This document shows positions 16,793-24,222 of a stretch of 64,000 nucleotides of DNA, piece by piece. Position numbers and translations under genes: made by a program. Origin of the DNA: Massilia sp. ST3 (GTDB lineage: Bacteria; Pseudomonadota; Gammaproteobacteria; Burkholderiales; Burkholderiaceae_D); contig NZ_JAGPWC010000015.1 in NCBI RefSeq assembly GCF_018119405.1, forward strand, positions 23,799 to 87,798, written 5' to 3'. Under the pieces are notes generated by a model. It was not told where the DNA came from and made no database searches. It worked only from the letters and a program-made list of their open reading frames with translations. Within the stretch, counting starts at the first letter, position 1, and each line of letters begins with the position of its first letter.

Positions 16793-17421
16793 GAACCGTT
16801 TCCCTCCTCATCCTGGCGCTGCTGGCCGGCTGCGGCAGCAAGCCGCTGCCGCCCGACTGGCAGGCCAACGCCAAGGGCTCGCTCGACGCCTTTACCGACG
16901 ACTACCTGAAGGGCAACAGCGCCGCCGCCGAGGCCGAGTTCCGCCGCGCGCGCATGGAAACCACGGCCACCGGCCGGCTCGAGCATGTGGCCCAGGTCGA
17001 GCTGGTGCGCTGCGCCGCCCAGGCGGCCAGCCTGGTATTCGAGGACTGCCCCGGCTATGCGGCGCTGGCAACGGACGCCACGCCGGAGCAGCGCGCCTAT
17101 GCCGACTACCTGGCCGGGCGCTGGGACGGCTTGAACGGGGCGCTGCTGCCCGAGCAGCACCGGCCGGTGCTGGCCGGCGGCCAGCTGGCCGGCGTGGCCG
17201 ATCCATTGGCGCGCATGGTGGCGGCGGGCGCGCTGTTCAAAGCCGGGCGCATCACGCCCGAGGGCATTGCGCAGGCGGTCGACACGGCCTCGAACCAGGG
17301 TTGGCGCCGGCCTCTGCTGACCTGGTTGGGCGTCCAGGCCCAGCGCGCCGAGAAGGCGGGCGATACGGCGGCGCTGGAACAGGTCCGCAAGCGGATCGCG
17401 CTGGCGTCCGGGCAGCGCTGA
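16789..17421 (+). CDS. Putative lipoprotein of the MCE transporter operon
   Basis: The 210-residue protein begins MRTVSLLILALLAGCGSKPL, a lipoprotein signal peptide with lipobox LAGC. The mature part is Ala-rich and helical, with repeat-like helix pairs suggestive of a TPR-like fold, but I do not recognise a named family. Its ATG overlaps the stop of the MCE gene (ATGA), so translation is coupled. By position it may link the MCE complex to the outer membrane. Confidence 0.8.
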   Translation: MRTVSLLILALLAGCGSKPLPPDWQANAKGSLDAFTDDYLKGNSAAAEAEFRRARMETTATGRLEHVAQVELVRCAAQAASLVFEDCPGYAALATDATPEQRAYADYLAGRWDGLNGALLPEQHRPVLAGGQLAGVADPLARMVAAGALFKAGRITPEGIAQAVDTASNQGWRRPLLTWLGVQAQRAEKAGDTAALEQVRKRIALASGQR

Positions 17422-17435
17422 ACGCTGTCGCAATA

Positions 17436-17489
17436 ACGTCGTACCCGCCACTGGCGGCTACGACTTCCGGCCTTCGCCGGAACGCCGTG
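17436..17489. repeat. Family-1-related double hairpin (variant)
   Basis: Two adjacent hairpins: one with CCGCCACTGGCGG flanked by ACGTCGTA/TACGAC, matching the internal palindrome of the 3465-3602 copy, and one with TTCCGGCCTTCGCCGGAA, the stem seen in other family-1 arms. It lies between convergent genes and may terminate both. Confidence 0.6.
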
Positions 17490-17510
17490 CTGATGGCGCA
17501 AGCCTGGGGT

Positions 17511-18440
17511 TTAACGCAGCGACCAGGGCAGGGTGTTGTGAATGGTGGTCGCCGCGATCGCCGCCTGCCCGGTCGCGACCGCGATCTGGTTCAGCCCGCG
17601 CGTGACGTCGCCGATGGCGTAGAGGCCCGGCACCGAGGTGCGCAGGTGGTCGTCCACCAGCAGCTTGCGGCATTCCACCGTCTCGGCGCCCAGCGCCGCG
17701 GCAAGGTCCGAGCGCGCGGTCTCGCCCAGCATCGGATAGAACACGTCGCAGGGATAGTCCTCGCCGTCGGCCGTATGCAGGACCGGCTTCAGATCCTCGC
17801 TCATGGTCACGCCCACCAGCGGCGAGCCGACCAGGCGAACGTTGGCCGCGTCCAGCTGGCGCCGCTCCTCGTCGTTGATGGCCGATTCCGCGCTGCGCTC
17901 GAACAGCAGCACGTCCTTGCTGAAGGTGCGCATGAACAGCGCGTGCCCGACCGGATTGACTTCCGAGGTCACCACGCCGATGCGCTTGTCGATCACGTCG
18001 TAGCCGTCGCAGATGGGGCAGAGGCGCACCGCGCCGCTGGCGACCGCCTCGTCCCAGCGCTCGACCGGCATGCCGGCGTCGGCCACGCCGGTGGCCAGCA
18101 GCACCGTATGGGCGCGCAGCAGGGTCAGGTCGCCGTCCGGGCCCACGCACTCGCCTACGAACAGGCCGTCCTCGATGCGCAGGCTGGTGACTTCCCCGGG
18201 GATGACGTGGCCGCCATAGTTGGCGAGCTGGACGCGCAGGTTCTCCAGCAGCAGCTTGCCGTTGATTCCGTCGGGAAAGCCGGGATAGTTGTGGGAGACG
18301 GGGATCCAGCCCAGCCGGCTGTGGCCCTTGTCGACCAGGGCGACGTTGCGGGTGAAGCGGCGCAGGTAGATGGCGGCCGTCAGGCCGCCAGGTCCACCGC
18401 CGACGATGAGGGTATCGAATACGGTCTGGTCGAAGTCCAT
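17511..18440 (-). CDS. Thioredoxin-reductase-like FAD-dependent oxidoreductase
   Basis: The 309-residue flavoprotein has the N-terminal FAD motif VGGGPGGLTAA (about 13-23), a redox-active pair CPIC (Cys141 and Cys144) followed by DGYD as in thioredoxin reductase, and the second FAD motif GLYAIGDVTRGLNQIAVA. Where NADPH-dependent reductases have a GxGxxA motif, this sequence reads IGVVTSEVNPVGHALF, so the nicotinamide site is altered. Another electron donor is possible. It lies 68 bp downstream of the CDF exporter on the same strand. Confidence 0.85.
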   Translation of the reverse strand: MDFDQTVFDTLIVGGGPGGLTAAIYLRRFTRNVALVDKGHSRLGWIPVSHNYPGFPDGINGKLLLENLRVQLANYGGHVIPGEVTSLRIEDGLFVGECVGPDGDLTLLRAHTVLLATGVADAGMPVERWDEAVASGAVRLCPICDGYDVIDKRIGVVTSEVNPVGHALFMRTFSKDVLLFERSAESAINDEERRQLDAANVRLVGSPLVGVTMSEDLKPVLHTADGEDYPCDVFYPMLGETARSDLAAALGAETVECRKLLVDDHLRTSVPGLYAIGDVTRGLNQIAVATGQAAIAATTIHNTLPWSLR

Positions 18441-18508
18441 GCGCCGATTATCCGGACCGTGGCCGGTCCGCCAATCGGCGTGCTCCTCAGCGCTTGGTAA
18501 GAACGGGC

Positions 18509-19432
18509 TTACAGCGGCTTGCCGCCGGCGGCCTCGGGCTGCAGGGTGACGTGGTCGATGCCGTGGCGCGTGCGCAGCATGGCGCGCACCGCCTCCAGCA
18601 CCGCCGGCCATTCTTCCAGCGAATGGATCTCGAGGTGGCCGATCAGGGCCGGTTCGCCCGGCGACATGTCCCACACGTGCAGGTCGTGCACGGAGAGCAC
18701 GCCCTTGACCCCGGCGATGTCGTTGCCGACCTGCAGGTAGTCGATCTGGTGCGGCACGCCTTCCATCAGGAAGTGGTAGGACTCGCGCAGGATGCCGACC
18801 GTCGACTTGAGGATCAGCAGCGAGACGAAGATCGAGAGGATGGGGTCGACCCGGTACCAGTCGGTGAAATAGATGATGACGCCGGCGGCGATCGCGGCGA
18901 GCGAACCCAGCAGGTCGCCCATGACATTGACCAGGGCGGCGCGGGTGTTGATGCTCGTGTTGTCGCGCGACAGCACCCAGGCCACCAGCAGGTTGATGCC
19001 GGCGCCGATCGCCGCGACCACCAGCACCACGCCGCCCTGCACGGGTTCCGGGTGCAGCAGGCGCTGCACGGCTTCCCAGCCGATCCAGGCCACCAGGGCC
19101 AGCATGGCCAGGCTGTTGACGAAAGCGGCCAGCGCCTCGGCGCGCACGAAGCCGAAGGAATGGCGGGCCGAAGGAGGGCGCTTGGCGATGAGCTGGGCCA
19201 GCAGGGCCAGGCCGAGGGCGGCGGCGTCGGTCACCATGTGGCCGGCGTCCGAGATCAGGGCCAGCGAATTCGAGATGAAGCCGGTGACGACTTCGATCAC
19301 CGCGAACAGCAGGGTCAGGCCGAGGGCGACCGAGAGCGCCTTCTGGCTGCGTCCTTCGATGGTGTGGGAATGGCGCGCATCGCCGTCCAGGTGGGCGTGC
19401 AAGTGGGAAGGATCGACAGGCCGCGAAGTCAT
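18509..19432 (-). CDS. Cation diffusion facilitator (CDF) metal efflux transporter
   Basis: The 307-residue inner-membrane antiporter (Zn, Co or Cd efflux type) has six predicted helices and a cytoplasmic ferredoxin-like C-terminus. Conserved metal-site parts are ISNSLALISDAGHMVTDA (Asp-x3-His-x3-Asp pattern, TM2) and LLGSLAAIAAG (TM5). The N-terminus is His-rich (HLHAHLDGDARHSH), which is common in zinc exporters. The chosen start is MTSRPVDPSHLH at 19432; an upstream in-frame ATG would add 30 unlikely residues. No metal regulator is adjacent. Confidence 0.92.
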   Translation of the reverse strand: MTSRPVDPSHLHAHLDGDARHSHTIEGRSQKALSVALGLTLLFAVIEVVTGFISNSLALISDAGHMVTDAAALGLALLAQLIAKRPPSARHSFGFVRAEALAAFVNSLAMLALVAWIGWEAVQRLLHPEPVQGGVVLVVAAIGAGINLLVAWVLSRDNTSINTRAALVNVMGDLLGSLAAIAAGVIIYFTDWYRVDPILSIFVSLLILKSTVGILRESYHFLMEGVPHQIDYLQVGNDIAGVKGVLSVHDLHVWDMSPGEPALIGHLEIHSLEEWPAVLEAVRAMLRTRHGIDHVTLQPEAAGGKPL

Positions 19433-19525
19433 GTGGAACGTGGTGGTTTGACAATCCGCTAGTGTAAAGCAAAGCCGCCATGTCGATGCGGACGGGGCTG
19501 CCAGGCAAGTATTTCCGTGCAAGGG

Positions 19526-19554
19526 TTGCTTAACGGGAGCCCGGTCCCTATAAT
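19526..19554 (+). promoter_or_regulatory. sigma70 promoter of tRNA-Val
   Basis: TTGCTT and a perfect TATAAT are separated by 17 bp. The -10 ends 9 bp upstream of the mature tRNA 5' end. Confidence 0.8.
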
Positions 19555-19563
19555 GGCGGCATC

Positions 19564-19640
19564 GGGCGGTTAGTTCAGCTGGTTAGAATACTTGGTCGAC
19601 ATCCAAGGGGTCGCAGATTCGAATTCTGCACCGCCCACCA
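19564..19640 (+). tRNA. tRNA-Val (anticodon GAC)
   Basis: The 77-nt cloverleaf has acceptor stem GGGCGGT/ACCGCCC, D stem GTTC/GAAT, anticodon stem CTTGG/CCAAG with loop TCGACAT, and T arm GCAGA-TTCGAAT-TCTGC. The CCA end is encoded. The anticodon GAC at 34-36 reads GUC and GUU valine codons. Position 33 is C (base 19597) rather than the near-universal U, which is unusual. Placement before thrS is the usual one in Burkholderiales. Confidence 0.92.
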
Positions 19641-19763
19641 GAATACGTGCTTCAGTGCACACTGTGTAAGAGCGAGAAAGGCACCGACGGTTATGACACC
19701 GCGAACTACAACCTGGTTGTGGGGGAATCGCTAGACGCGAAGGGGTGTGCTTTTGCTCAACAC

Positions 19764-19797
19764 AACGAAAAAACGCGGCTAGTGCCGCGTTTTTTTT
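19764..19797 (+). terminator. Terminator between tRNA-Val and thrS
   Basis: Stem AAAACGCGGC / GCCGCGTTTT with a four-base loop and a run of eight T residues. It ends the tRNA transcript and could also act in the thrS leader if transcription reads in from upstream. Confidence 0.88.
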
Positions 19798-19863
19798 CGT
19801 CCGTACATTTTTCACAAGTTTCAAACCTACTCACCGGCGCCCGCGCCACGATTGGAGAACAGC

Positions 19864-21774
19864 ATGCTGAACGTTCGACTTCCCGATGGTTCGAACCGTC
19901 AATTCGACGGTCCCGTCACGGTCGCCCAGGTGGCCCAGAACATCGCCCCCAGCCTCGCCAAGGCCGCGCTGGCCGGCAAGGTCAACGGCAAAGTGGTCGA
20001 CACCTCCTTCCTGATCGAATCCGATGCCGACCTGGCCATCGTCACCGACAAGGATCCCGAAGGCCTGGACGTGATTCGCCACTCGACCGCCCACCTGCTG
20101 GCCTATGCGGTCAAGGAATTGTTCCCGGACGCCCAGGTCACCATCGGCCCGGTGATCGAGAACGGCTTCTACTACGATTTCTCGTACAAGCGCCCGTTCA
20201 CCCCCGACGACCTGCAGGCGATCGAGAAGAAAATGCTCGAGCTGGCCAAGAAGGATGAGCCGGTGACCCGCAAGGTGCTGCCGCGCGACGAGGCCGTGGC
20301 CTATTTCAAGTCGATCGGCGAAGCCTACAAGGCCGAGATCATCGCCTCGATCCCGGCCAACGAGGACGTGTCCCTGTATAGCGAAGGCGGTTTCACCGAC
20401 CTGTGCCGTGGCCCGCACGTACCTTCGACCGGCAAGCTGAAGGTCTTCAAGCTGATGAAGCTGGCAGGCGCCTACTGGCGCGGCGACTCCAGGAACGAGA
20501 TGCTGCAGCGCGTCTACGGCACCGCCTGGACCAAGAAGGAAGACCAGGAGCAATACCTGCACATGCTGGAAGAGGCCGAGAAGCGCGATCACCGCAAACT
20601 GGGCAAGGCACTGGACCTGTTCCACTTCCAGGAAGAAGCGCCGGGCCTGATCTTCTGGCACCCGAAGGGCTGGACCGTCTGGCAGCAGGTGGAGCAGTAC
20701 ATGCGCACCAAGTACCAGGTCAACGGCTACAGCGAAGTCAAGGCGCCGCAGATCCTCGACCGCAGCCTGTGGGAAAAGACCGGCCACTGGGAAAACTACC
20801 GCGACAACATGTTCACTACCGAGTCGGAGAACCGTTCGTACGCGCTCAAGCCCATGAACTGCCCGGGCCACGTGCAGATCTATAACGCCGGCCTGCGCTC
20901 CTACCGCGACCTGCCGCTGCGCTACGGCGAGTTCGGCCAGTGCCACCGCAACGAGTCCTCGGGCGCGCTGCACGGCCTGATGCGCGTGCGCGGCTTCACC
21001 CAGGACGACGGCCACATCTTCTGCACCGAAGAGCAGATCGAGGCCGAAGTGACCGCCTTCCACGCCCAGGCGATGGAAGTCTACGACGACTTCGGCTTCG
21101 AGAACATCGACGTCAAGATCGCCCTGCGTCCGGACAGCCGCATCGGTTCGGACGGGGTCTGGGACCAGGCCGAGGAAGCGCTGCGCTCGGCGCTGCGCGC
21201 CTGCGGCGTGAGCTGGACCGAGCTGCCGGGCGAGGGCGCCTTCTACGGCCCGAAGATCGAGTACCACCTGAAGGACAGCCTGGGCCGTCCATGGCAGGTC
21301 GGCACCATGCAGGTCGACTTCTCGATGCCGGGCCGCCTGGGCTCCGAATATGTCGCCGAAGACAATACCCGCAAGGTTCCGGTGATGCTGCACCGTGCGA
21401 TCGTGGGCTCGATGGAACGCTTCATCGGCATTCTGATCGAGAACTACGCCGGCGCGCTGCCGCTGTGGCTTGCGCCTGTGCAAGTGGCCATCCTGAACAT
21501 TTCGGATGCCCAGGCCGATTACGTCAAACAGGTCGAAGCGCAACTGCGCAAGGCCGGCCTGCGCGTGCACGCTGATTTGCGGAACGAGAAGATCACCTAT
21601 AAAATACGTGAGCATTCCGTCCAAAAGCTGCCTTACATCCTCGTTGTCGGGGATAAGGAGCGGGATGCCAACACTGTGGCCGTGCGTGCCCGCGGCAATG
21701 TCGACCTGGGCGTGATGTCCGTCGATGCGATCGTGGAGCGTCTGGTAGGCGAAGTTGCTGCCAAGACGAAATAA
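19864..21774 (+). CDS. thrS: Threonyl-tRNA synthetase
   Basis: The 636-residue class II synthetase has an N-terminal TGS domain ([16 protein letters not shown]), an editing domain with [15 protein letters not shown] (about 74-88) and the SYDL-type metal region, then a catalytic core with [21 protein letters not shown] and the [15 protein letters not shown] motif 3. The C-terminal anticodon-binding domain ends the protein. The ATG at 19864 is preceded by GGAGAAC; a TTG at 19852 in the same frame overlaps that ribosome binding site and is rejected. It heads the thrS-infC translation cluster. Confidence 0.98.
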   Translation: MLNVRLPDGSNRQFDGPVTVAQVAQNIAPSLAKAALAGKVNGKVVDTSFLIESDADLAIVTDKDPEGLDVIRHSTAHLLAYAVKELFPDAQVTIGPVIENGFYYDFSYKRPFTPDDLQAIEKKMLELAKKDEPVTRKVLPRDEAVAYFKSIGEAYKAEIIASIPANEDVSLYSEGGFTDLCRGPHVPSTGKLKVFKLMKLAGAYWRGDSRNEMLQRVYGTAWTKKEDQEQYLHMLEEAEKRDHRKLGKALDLFHFQEEAPGLIFWHPKGWTVWQQVEQYMRTKYQVNGYSEVKAPQILDRSLWEKTGHWENYRDNMFTTESENRSYALKPMNCPGHVQIYNAGLRSYRDLPLRYGEFGQCHRNESSGALHGLMRVRGFTQDDGHIFCTEEQIEAEVTAFHAQAMEVYDDFGFENIDVKIALRPDSRIGSDGVWDQAEEALRSALRACGVSWTELPGEGAFYGPKIEYHLKDSLGRPWQVGTMQVDFSMPGRLGSEYVAEDNTRKVPVMLHRAIVGSMERFIGILIENYAGALPLWLAPVQVAILNISDAQADYVKQVEAQLRKAGLRVHADLRNEKITYKIREHSVQKLPYILVVGDKERDANTVAVRARGNVDLGVMSVDAIVERLVGEVAAKTK

Positions 21775-21809
21775 TCCCGGCCGAACTTTATACTCTCAAA
21801 GGAAACAAC

Positions 21810-22331
21810 ATAGCTACTGACAAGCAGAATCGCATCAATGGCGAAATCACCCATCCCGAAATGCGTCTGAACGGGATCGACAATGAGCCGCTGGGTATTG
21901 TGACCCTGGCCGAAGCGTTTCGTCTGGCTGAAGAAGCGAACGTAGACCTGGTGGAGATTGCGCCGAACGCCGTCCCGCCGGTTTGCCGCCTGATGGATTA
22001 CGGCAAGTTCAAGTATTCGGAGCAGAAGAAGGCGCACGAAGCCAAGCTCAAGCAGAAGATCATCCAGGTCAAGGAAATCAAGTTCCGTCCGGGCACCGAT
22101 GAAGGCGACTACAGCATCAAGCTGCGCAACCTCATCAAGTTCCTGGAAGAGGGCGACAAGACCAAGATTACCCTGCGCTTCCGCGGCCGTGAAATGGCCC
22201 ACCAGGACATCGGCATGCGCATGCTCGAGCGTCTGCGCGGCGACCTGGAGCCCTACGGCCAGGTCGAGCAGTTCCCGAAGCTCGAAGGCCGCCAGATGAT
22301 CATGGTGGTTGCGCCGAAAAAGAAGAAGTAA
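21810..22331 (+). CDS. infC: Translation initiation factor IF-3 (AUA start codon)
   Basis: The 173-residue factor binds the 30S subunit and proofreads start codon and initiator tRNA. Family sequence runs upstream of the first in-frame ATG (21861): the codons for [17 protein letters not shown] are all present, and the frame begins at an ATA (21810-21812) with AAAGGAAA placed 6 bp upstream. IF-3 genes typically use a non-canonical start (AUU in E. coli) so that IF-3 represses its own synthesis; here it is AUA. It follows thrS by 35 bp, and a terminator follows the gene. Confidence 0.95.
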   Translation: MATDKQNRINGEITHPEMRLNGIDNEPLGIVTLAEAFRLAEEANVDLVEIAPNAVPPVCRLMDYGKFKYSEQKKAHEAKLKQKIIQVKEIKFRPGTDEGDYSIKLRNLIKFLEEGDKTKITLRFRGREMAHQDIGMRMLERLRGDLEPYGQVEQFPKLEGRQMIMVVAPKKKK

Positions 22332-22359
22332 TTCTTCGTTCAGTAGTAGTAGTGCCAGG

Positions 22360-22402
22360 ACCGGATTCGGGGCGCAGCGATGCTGCGCTCCGCGCCGGTT
22401 TT
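22360..22402 (+). terminator. Terminator after infC
   Basis: Outer stem ACCGG/CCGGT, inner perfect stem GCGCAGC-GAT-GCTGCGC, then TTTT. It would separate infC from the downstream peptide cassette and from rpmI-rplT, which are normally cotranscribed with infC. Confidence 0.65.
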
Positions 22403-22953
22403 GGTCGTTCTGGTTCTTTTCCCGCATTCTCGCGCCAGTTCGGCTGCGATTCCGGCGTCCACGCCATTTTAGGCCCTGCGCGGCGCATCACCTTGCACGC
22501 AGGCCTGCCGCCGTCTCTGCCAGGCGCCCCGCTGTAGCGCCCCTGTCCCATTCCTCCATATCGCCTCGCGCGCTGCCATGGCGTGCGCCACTGCCGCCTC
22601 TTTCCTATGGCCGGCCTGCCGTGCGCGCCCGTTCTTTTCTTGTTTGACACGCCACATATTCAGATCGCGGCTGCGACAAATTGCGGCGTATGCCCCGGGA
22701 ATATGGAATGAGCTGGTGTCATTTCGATGCCGATTCAATATCTCCGCGGCGCGCGATAACGCTCTTGATAAATATGTACGTGGCATGGCGTCATAATGCT
22801 CGGCAGCCTCCTTGTTTTTGGCAGGTGCTGGATGAAGTCTGCGTTGTCCGGTCGCTTGGTGGGTGCATTTCTATCGAATTCTATCACCGCATGCCGCACG
22901 GATATCCGGCATCAATAAAATAAGTCGGTGTGGGGAAATTATCTTGTTTTTCC
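22403..22953 (+). other. Gene-free stretch upstream of the peptide cassette, falling GC content
   Basis: I find no supported gene here. Several frames are open for 60-110 codons but have no ribosome binding site or recognisable product. GC content drops along the stretch to roughly 40-45 percent near 22861-22980, well below the surrounding genes. This supports the idea that the cassette is an insertion at this place. Confidence 0.5.
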
Positions 22954-22982
22954 TTGTGATGGATTAAGGTGCTTGTTATATT
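22954..22982 (+). promoter_or_regulatory. Candidate promoter of the peptide/ATP-grasp cassette
   Basis: TTGTGA and TATATT hexamers with an exact 17-bp spacer, about 70 bp upstream of the first precursor peptide, in A+T-rich sequence. Confidence 0.6.
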
Positions 22983-23050
22983 TAGTGCGCCCGTTTTTGC
23001 CGGATGGCGAATCGGGAAAATATAAACAATTGAAAGAGACAAGGAAAGTT

Positions 23051-23233
23051 ATGCATCCATTTGCTTTGAATGACGACGCCCTGGACCAGGTCGGTGGTGG
23101 CGACAGCCGCATCATCCTTATCGGCGGCATCATCGCCAACCCGCTGACCCCGGCACCGAAACTCCCGATCGAGGCGACCACGCTGGCAATCGGCGAAGAG
23201 GGCGGCGGCTACGTCGTGCCCGAGCTGGCCTGA
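23051..23233 (+). CDS. RiPP-type precursor peptide 1 (double-glycine leader)
   Basis: A 60-residue peptide with ribosome binding site AAGGAAAG 3 bp before the ATG. The first 17 residues (MHPFALNDDALDQVGGG) fit the double-glycine leader consensus: Leu at -12, Leu at -7, Val at -4, Gly-Gly at -2/-1. The proposed 43-residue core begins GDSRIILIGG, contains Thr/Glu residues suited to ester or amide cross-linking, and ends with IGEEGG (47-52) and PE (57-58). It is the first gene of a cassette with three related peptides and an ATP-grasp ligase. I do not recognise a named family; a precursor role is inferred from leader, size and context. Confidence 0.75.
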   Translation: MHPFALNDDALDQVGGGDSRIILIGGIIANPLTPAPKLPIEATTLAIGEEGGGYVVPELA

Positions 23234-23332
23234 TCGTACTTCCGCCGGCGCGCCGGCGGCATCCCCACGCGCCTTCCAATGGCGAAGTTCCCGCTGTGGG
23301 CAAACGCGTTTAACTATTTCGCAAGGATCGAC

Positions 23333-23452
23333 ATGCAAACCCTGAATACCCAAGAAATCGACCTGGTCGCCGGCGGCGCCAGCCCTGTCCAAATCGACCT
23401 CTCGAACGGTCCTGGTCCGTACAATCCGCTCCCGGAGACCATTTTCGGCTGA
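23333..23452 (+). CDS. RiPP-type precursor peptide 2 (double-glycine leader)
   Basis: A 39-residue peptide preceded by AAGGATCGAC. Residues 1-15 (MQTLNTQEIDLVAGG) are the best double-glycine leader of the four: Leu -12, Glu -8, Ile -7, Val -4, Gly -2, Gly -1. The 24-residue core starts ASPVQIDLSN and is rich in Gly and Pro (GPGPYNPLPE), with only a degenerate form of the GExG...P(E/D) motif seen in the others. Its leader differs from the MHPF leaders of peptides 1, 3 and 4. Possible alternatives are a small bacteriocin or a signalling peptide. Confidence 0.7.
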   Translation: MQTLNTQEIDLVAGGASPVQIDLSNGPGPYNPLPETIFG

Positions 23453-23486
23453 ATTCGCCGGCTGCGTCATTCGGGTGATGTTGGCT

Positions 23487-23552
23487 GAATAAGCCAGCAG
23501 GATAAGCCGGCCGAATAGCCCGGCTGAATAAACCCGCTGGAAAAGCCCGGCG
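23487..23552 (+). repeat. Five degenerate 12-14 bp tandem units
   Basis: Consecutive units GAATAAGCCAGCAG, GATAAGCCGGCC, GAATAGCCCGGCT, GAATAAACCCGCTG and GAAAAGCCCGGCG lie between precursor peptides 2 and 3. A further related unit (GAATTCGCCGGCT) overlaps the stop of peptide 2. They are non-coding as far as I can tell, and could be slippage remnants or protein-binding sites. Confidence 0.6.
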
Positions 23553-23651
23553 CAGGGTGGGGAATAATCCGTGAATAAGTCGTCGGTATTATTCGATTAA
23601 ATTATTCCGATATGCAGGTGCCTCGAGCGTGTATTGAAGAGAGATTGAAAA

Positions 23652-23837
23652 ATGCATCCATTTTCGCTGACTGAAGAACAAATCGACGCCGTGTCCGGCG
23701 CCGCCGCAAGCTATACCGAGAGCGAACTCTCGCATCTCACCACCAACGGATACGGCACCATCGGCTGGCCTTGCATCCTTACCTGGGGCATTGGCGAAGC
23801 CGGCGGTCCGCTGCCGGACAGCCGCGACATGATGTAA
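23652..23837 (+). CDS. RiPP-type precursor peptide 3 (MHPFSLTEEQ leader)
   Basis: A 61-residue peptide whose first 17 residues (MHPFSLTEEQIDAVSGA) fit the leader pattern with Leu -12, Ile -7, Val -4 and a Gly-Ala cleavage pair. The core is rich in Thr, Ser, Gly and acidic residues, has one Cys (41) and two Trp, and carries IGEAGG at 47-52, exactly the position of IGEEGG in peptide 1, then PD at 55-56. The leader DNA is nearly identical to that of peptide 4, so the two arose by duplication and their cores diverged. A terminator-like hairpin follows. Confidence 0.75.
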   Translation: MHPFSLTEEQIDAVSGAAASYTESELSHLTTNGYGTIGWPCILTWGIGEAGGPLPDSRDMM

Positions 23838-23881
23838 GGCAGAGTTTGGTTTGCCACCGGCATTGCCCGGATCCGTTTTTG

Positions 23882-23914
23882 GGCGCCGCTCCCGCGTGAG
23901 GCGGCGCCGTTTTT
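23882..23914 (+). terminator. Terminator/attenuator between precursor peptides 3 and 4
   Basis: Eight-bp stem GGCGCCGC / GCGGCGCC with an 11-base loop, followed by GTTTTTG. It would cut transcription of the fourth peptide and the ATP-grasp gene relative to the first three peptides. Confidence 0.65.
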
Positions 23915-23981
23915 GCTTCTGCGGCCGGCGTCCGGGCCATTCCGGGCTGGCGCAGCCCACATTGATAATTGAAAGAGAACA

Positions 23982-24161
23982 ATGCATCCATTTTCCCTGA
24001 CTGAGCAACAAATCGAACAAGTCTCCGGCGCCAACTTCGAGCTGGTGCTCGAGCCATTCTCGGCAGGCATGGTCACTGCCGGCGATGGCGAAAGCGGTAG
24101 CTGCTTCCCGGAAATGCCGTTCCCGGCGCCGGCGATCCCGCTCCCTGGCCTGGTCCGCTGA
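23982..24161 (+). CDS. RiPP-type precursor peptide 4 (MHPFSLTEQQ leader)
   Basis: A 59-residue peptide preceded by GAAAGAGAAC. The leader MHPFSLTEQQIEQVSGA matches peptide 3 at 14 of 17 residues and ends in the same Gly-Ala pair. The core begins NFELVLEPFS, contains GDGESGS (34-40) with PE at 43-44, one Cys (41), and a Pro-rich tail (FPAPAIPLPG). It lies 62 bp upstream of the ATP-grasp gene, separated by a 9-bp-stem hairpin. The duplicated leader is the best evidence that this small frame is a real gene. Confidence 0.75.
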   Translation: MHPFSLTEQQIEQVSGANFELVLEPFSAGMVTAGDGESGSCFPEMPFPAPAIPLPGLVR

Positions 24162-24174
24162 GCTAGCCTGCCCT

Positions 24175-24198
24175 GCGCCGCCGCCATGCCGGCGGCGC
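24175..24198 (+). terminator. Hairpin between peptide 4 and the ATP-grasp gene
   Basis: Nine-bp perfect stem GCGCCGCCG / CGGCGGCGC with a six-base loop, followed by CTTGTCTTCTTG, which is pyrimidine-rich but not a clean T-run. It could reduce ligase expression relative to the precursors or stabilise the upstream messenger. Confidence 0.45.
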
Positions 24199-24222
24199 CT
24201 TGTCTTCTTGTCCAGAAATCTT

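Noticed and set aside
22578..22796. 72-codon open frame on the plus strand upstream of the peptide cassette
   Set aside because: No ribosome binding site, odd composition (many Ala, Arg, Cys, Phe) and no leader or family pattern; probably chance.
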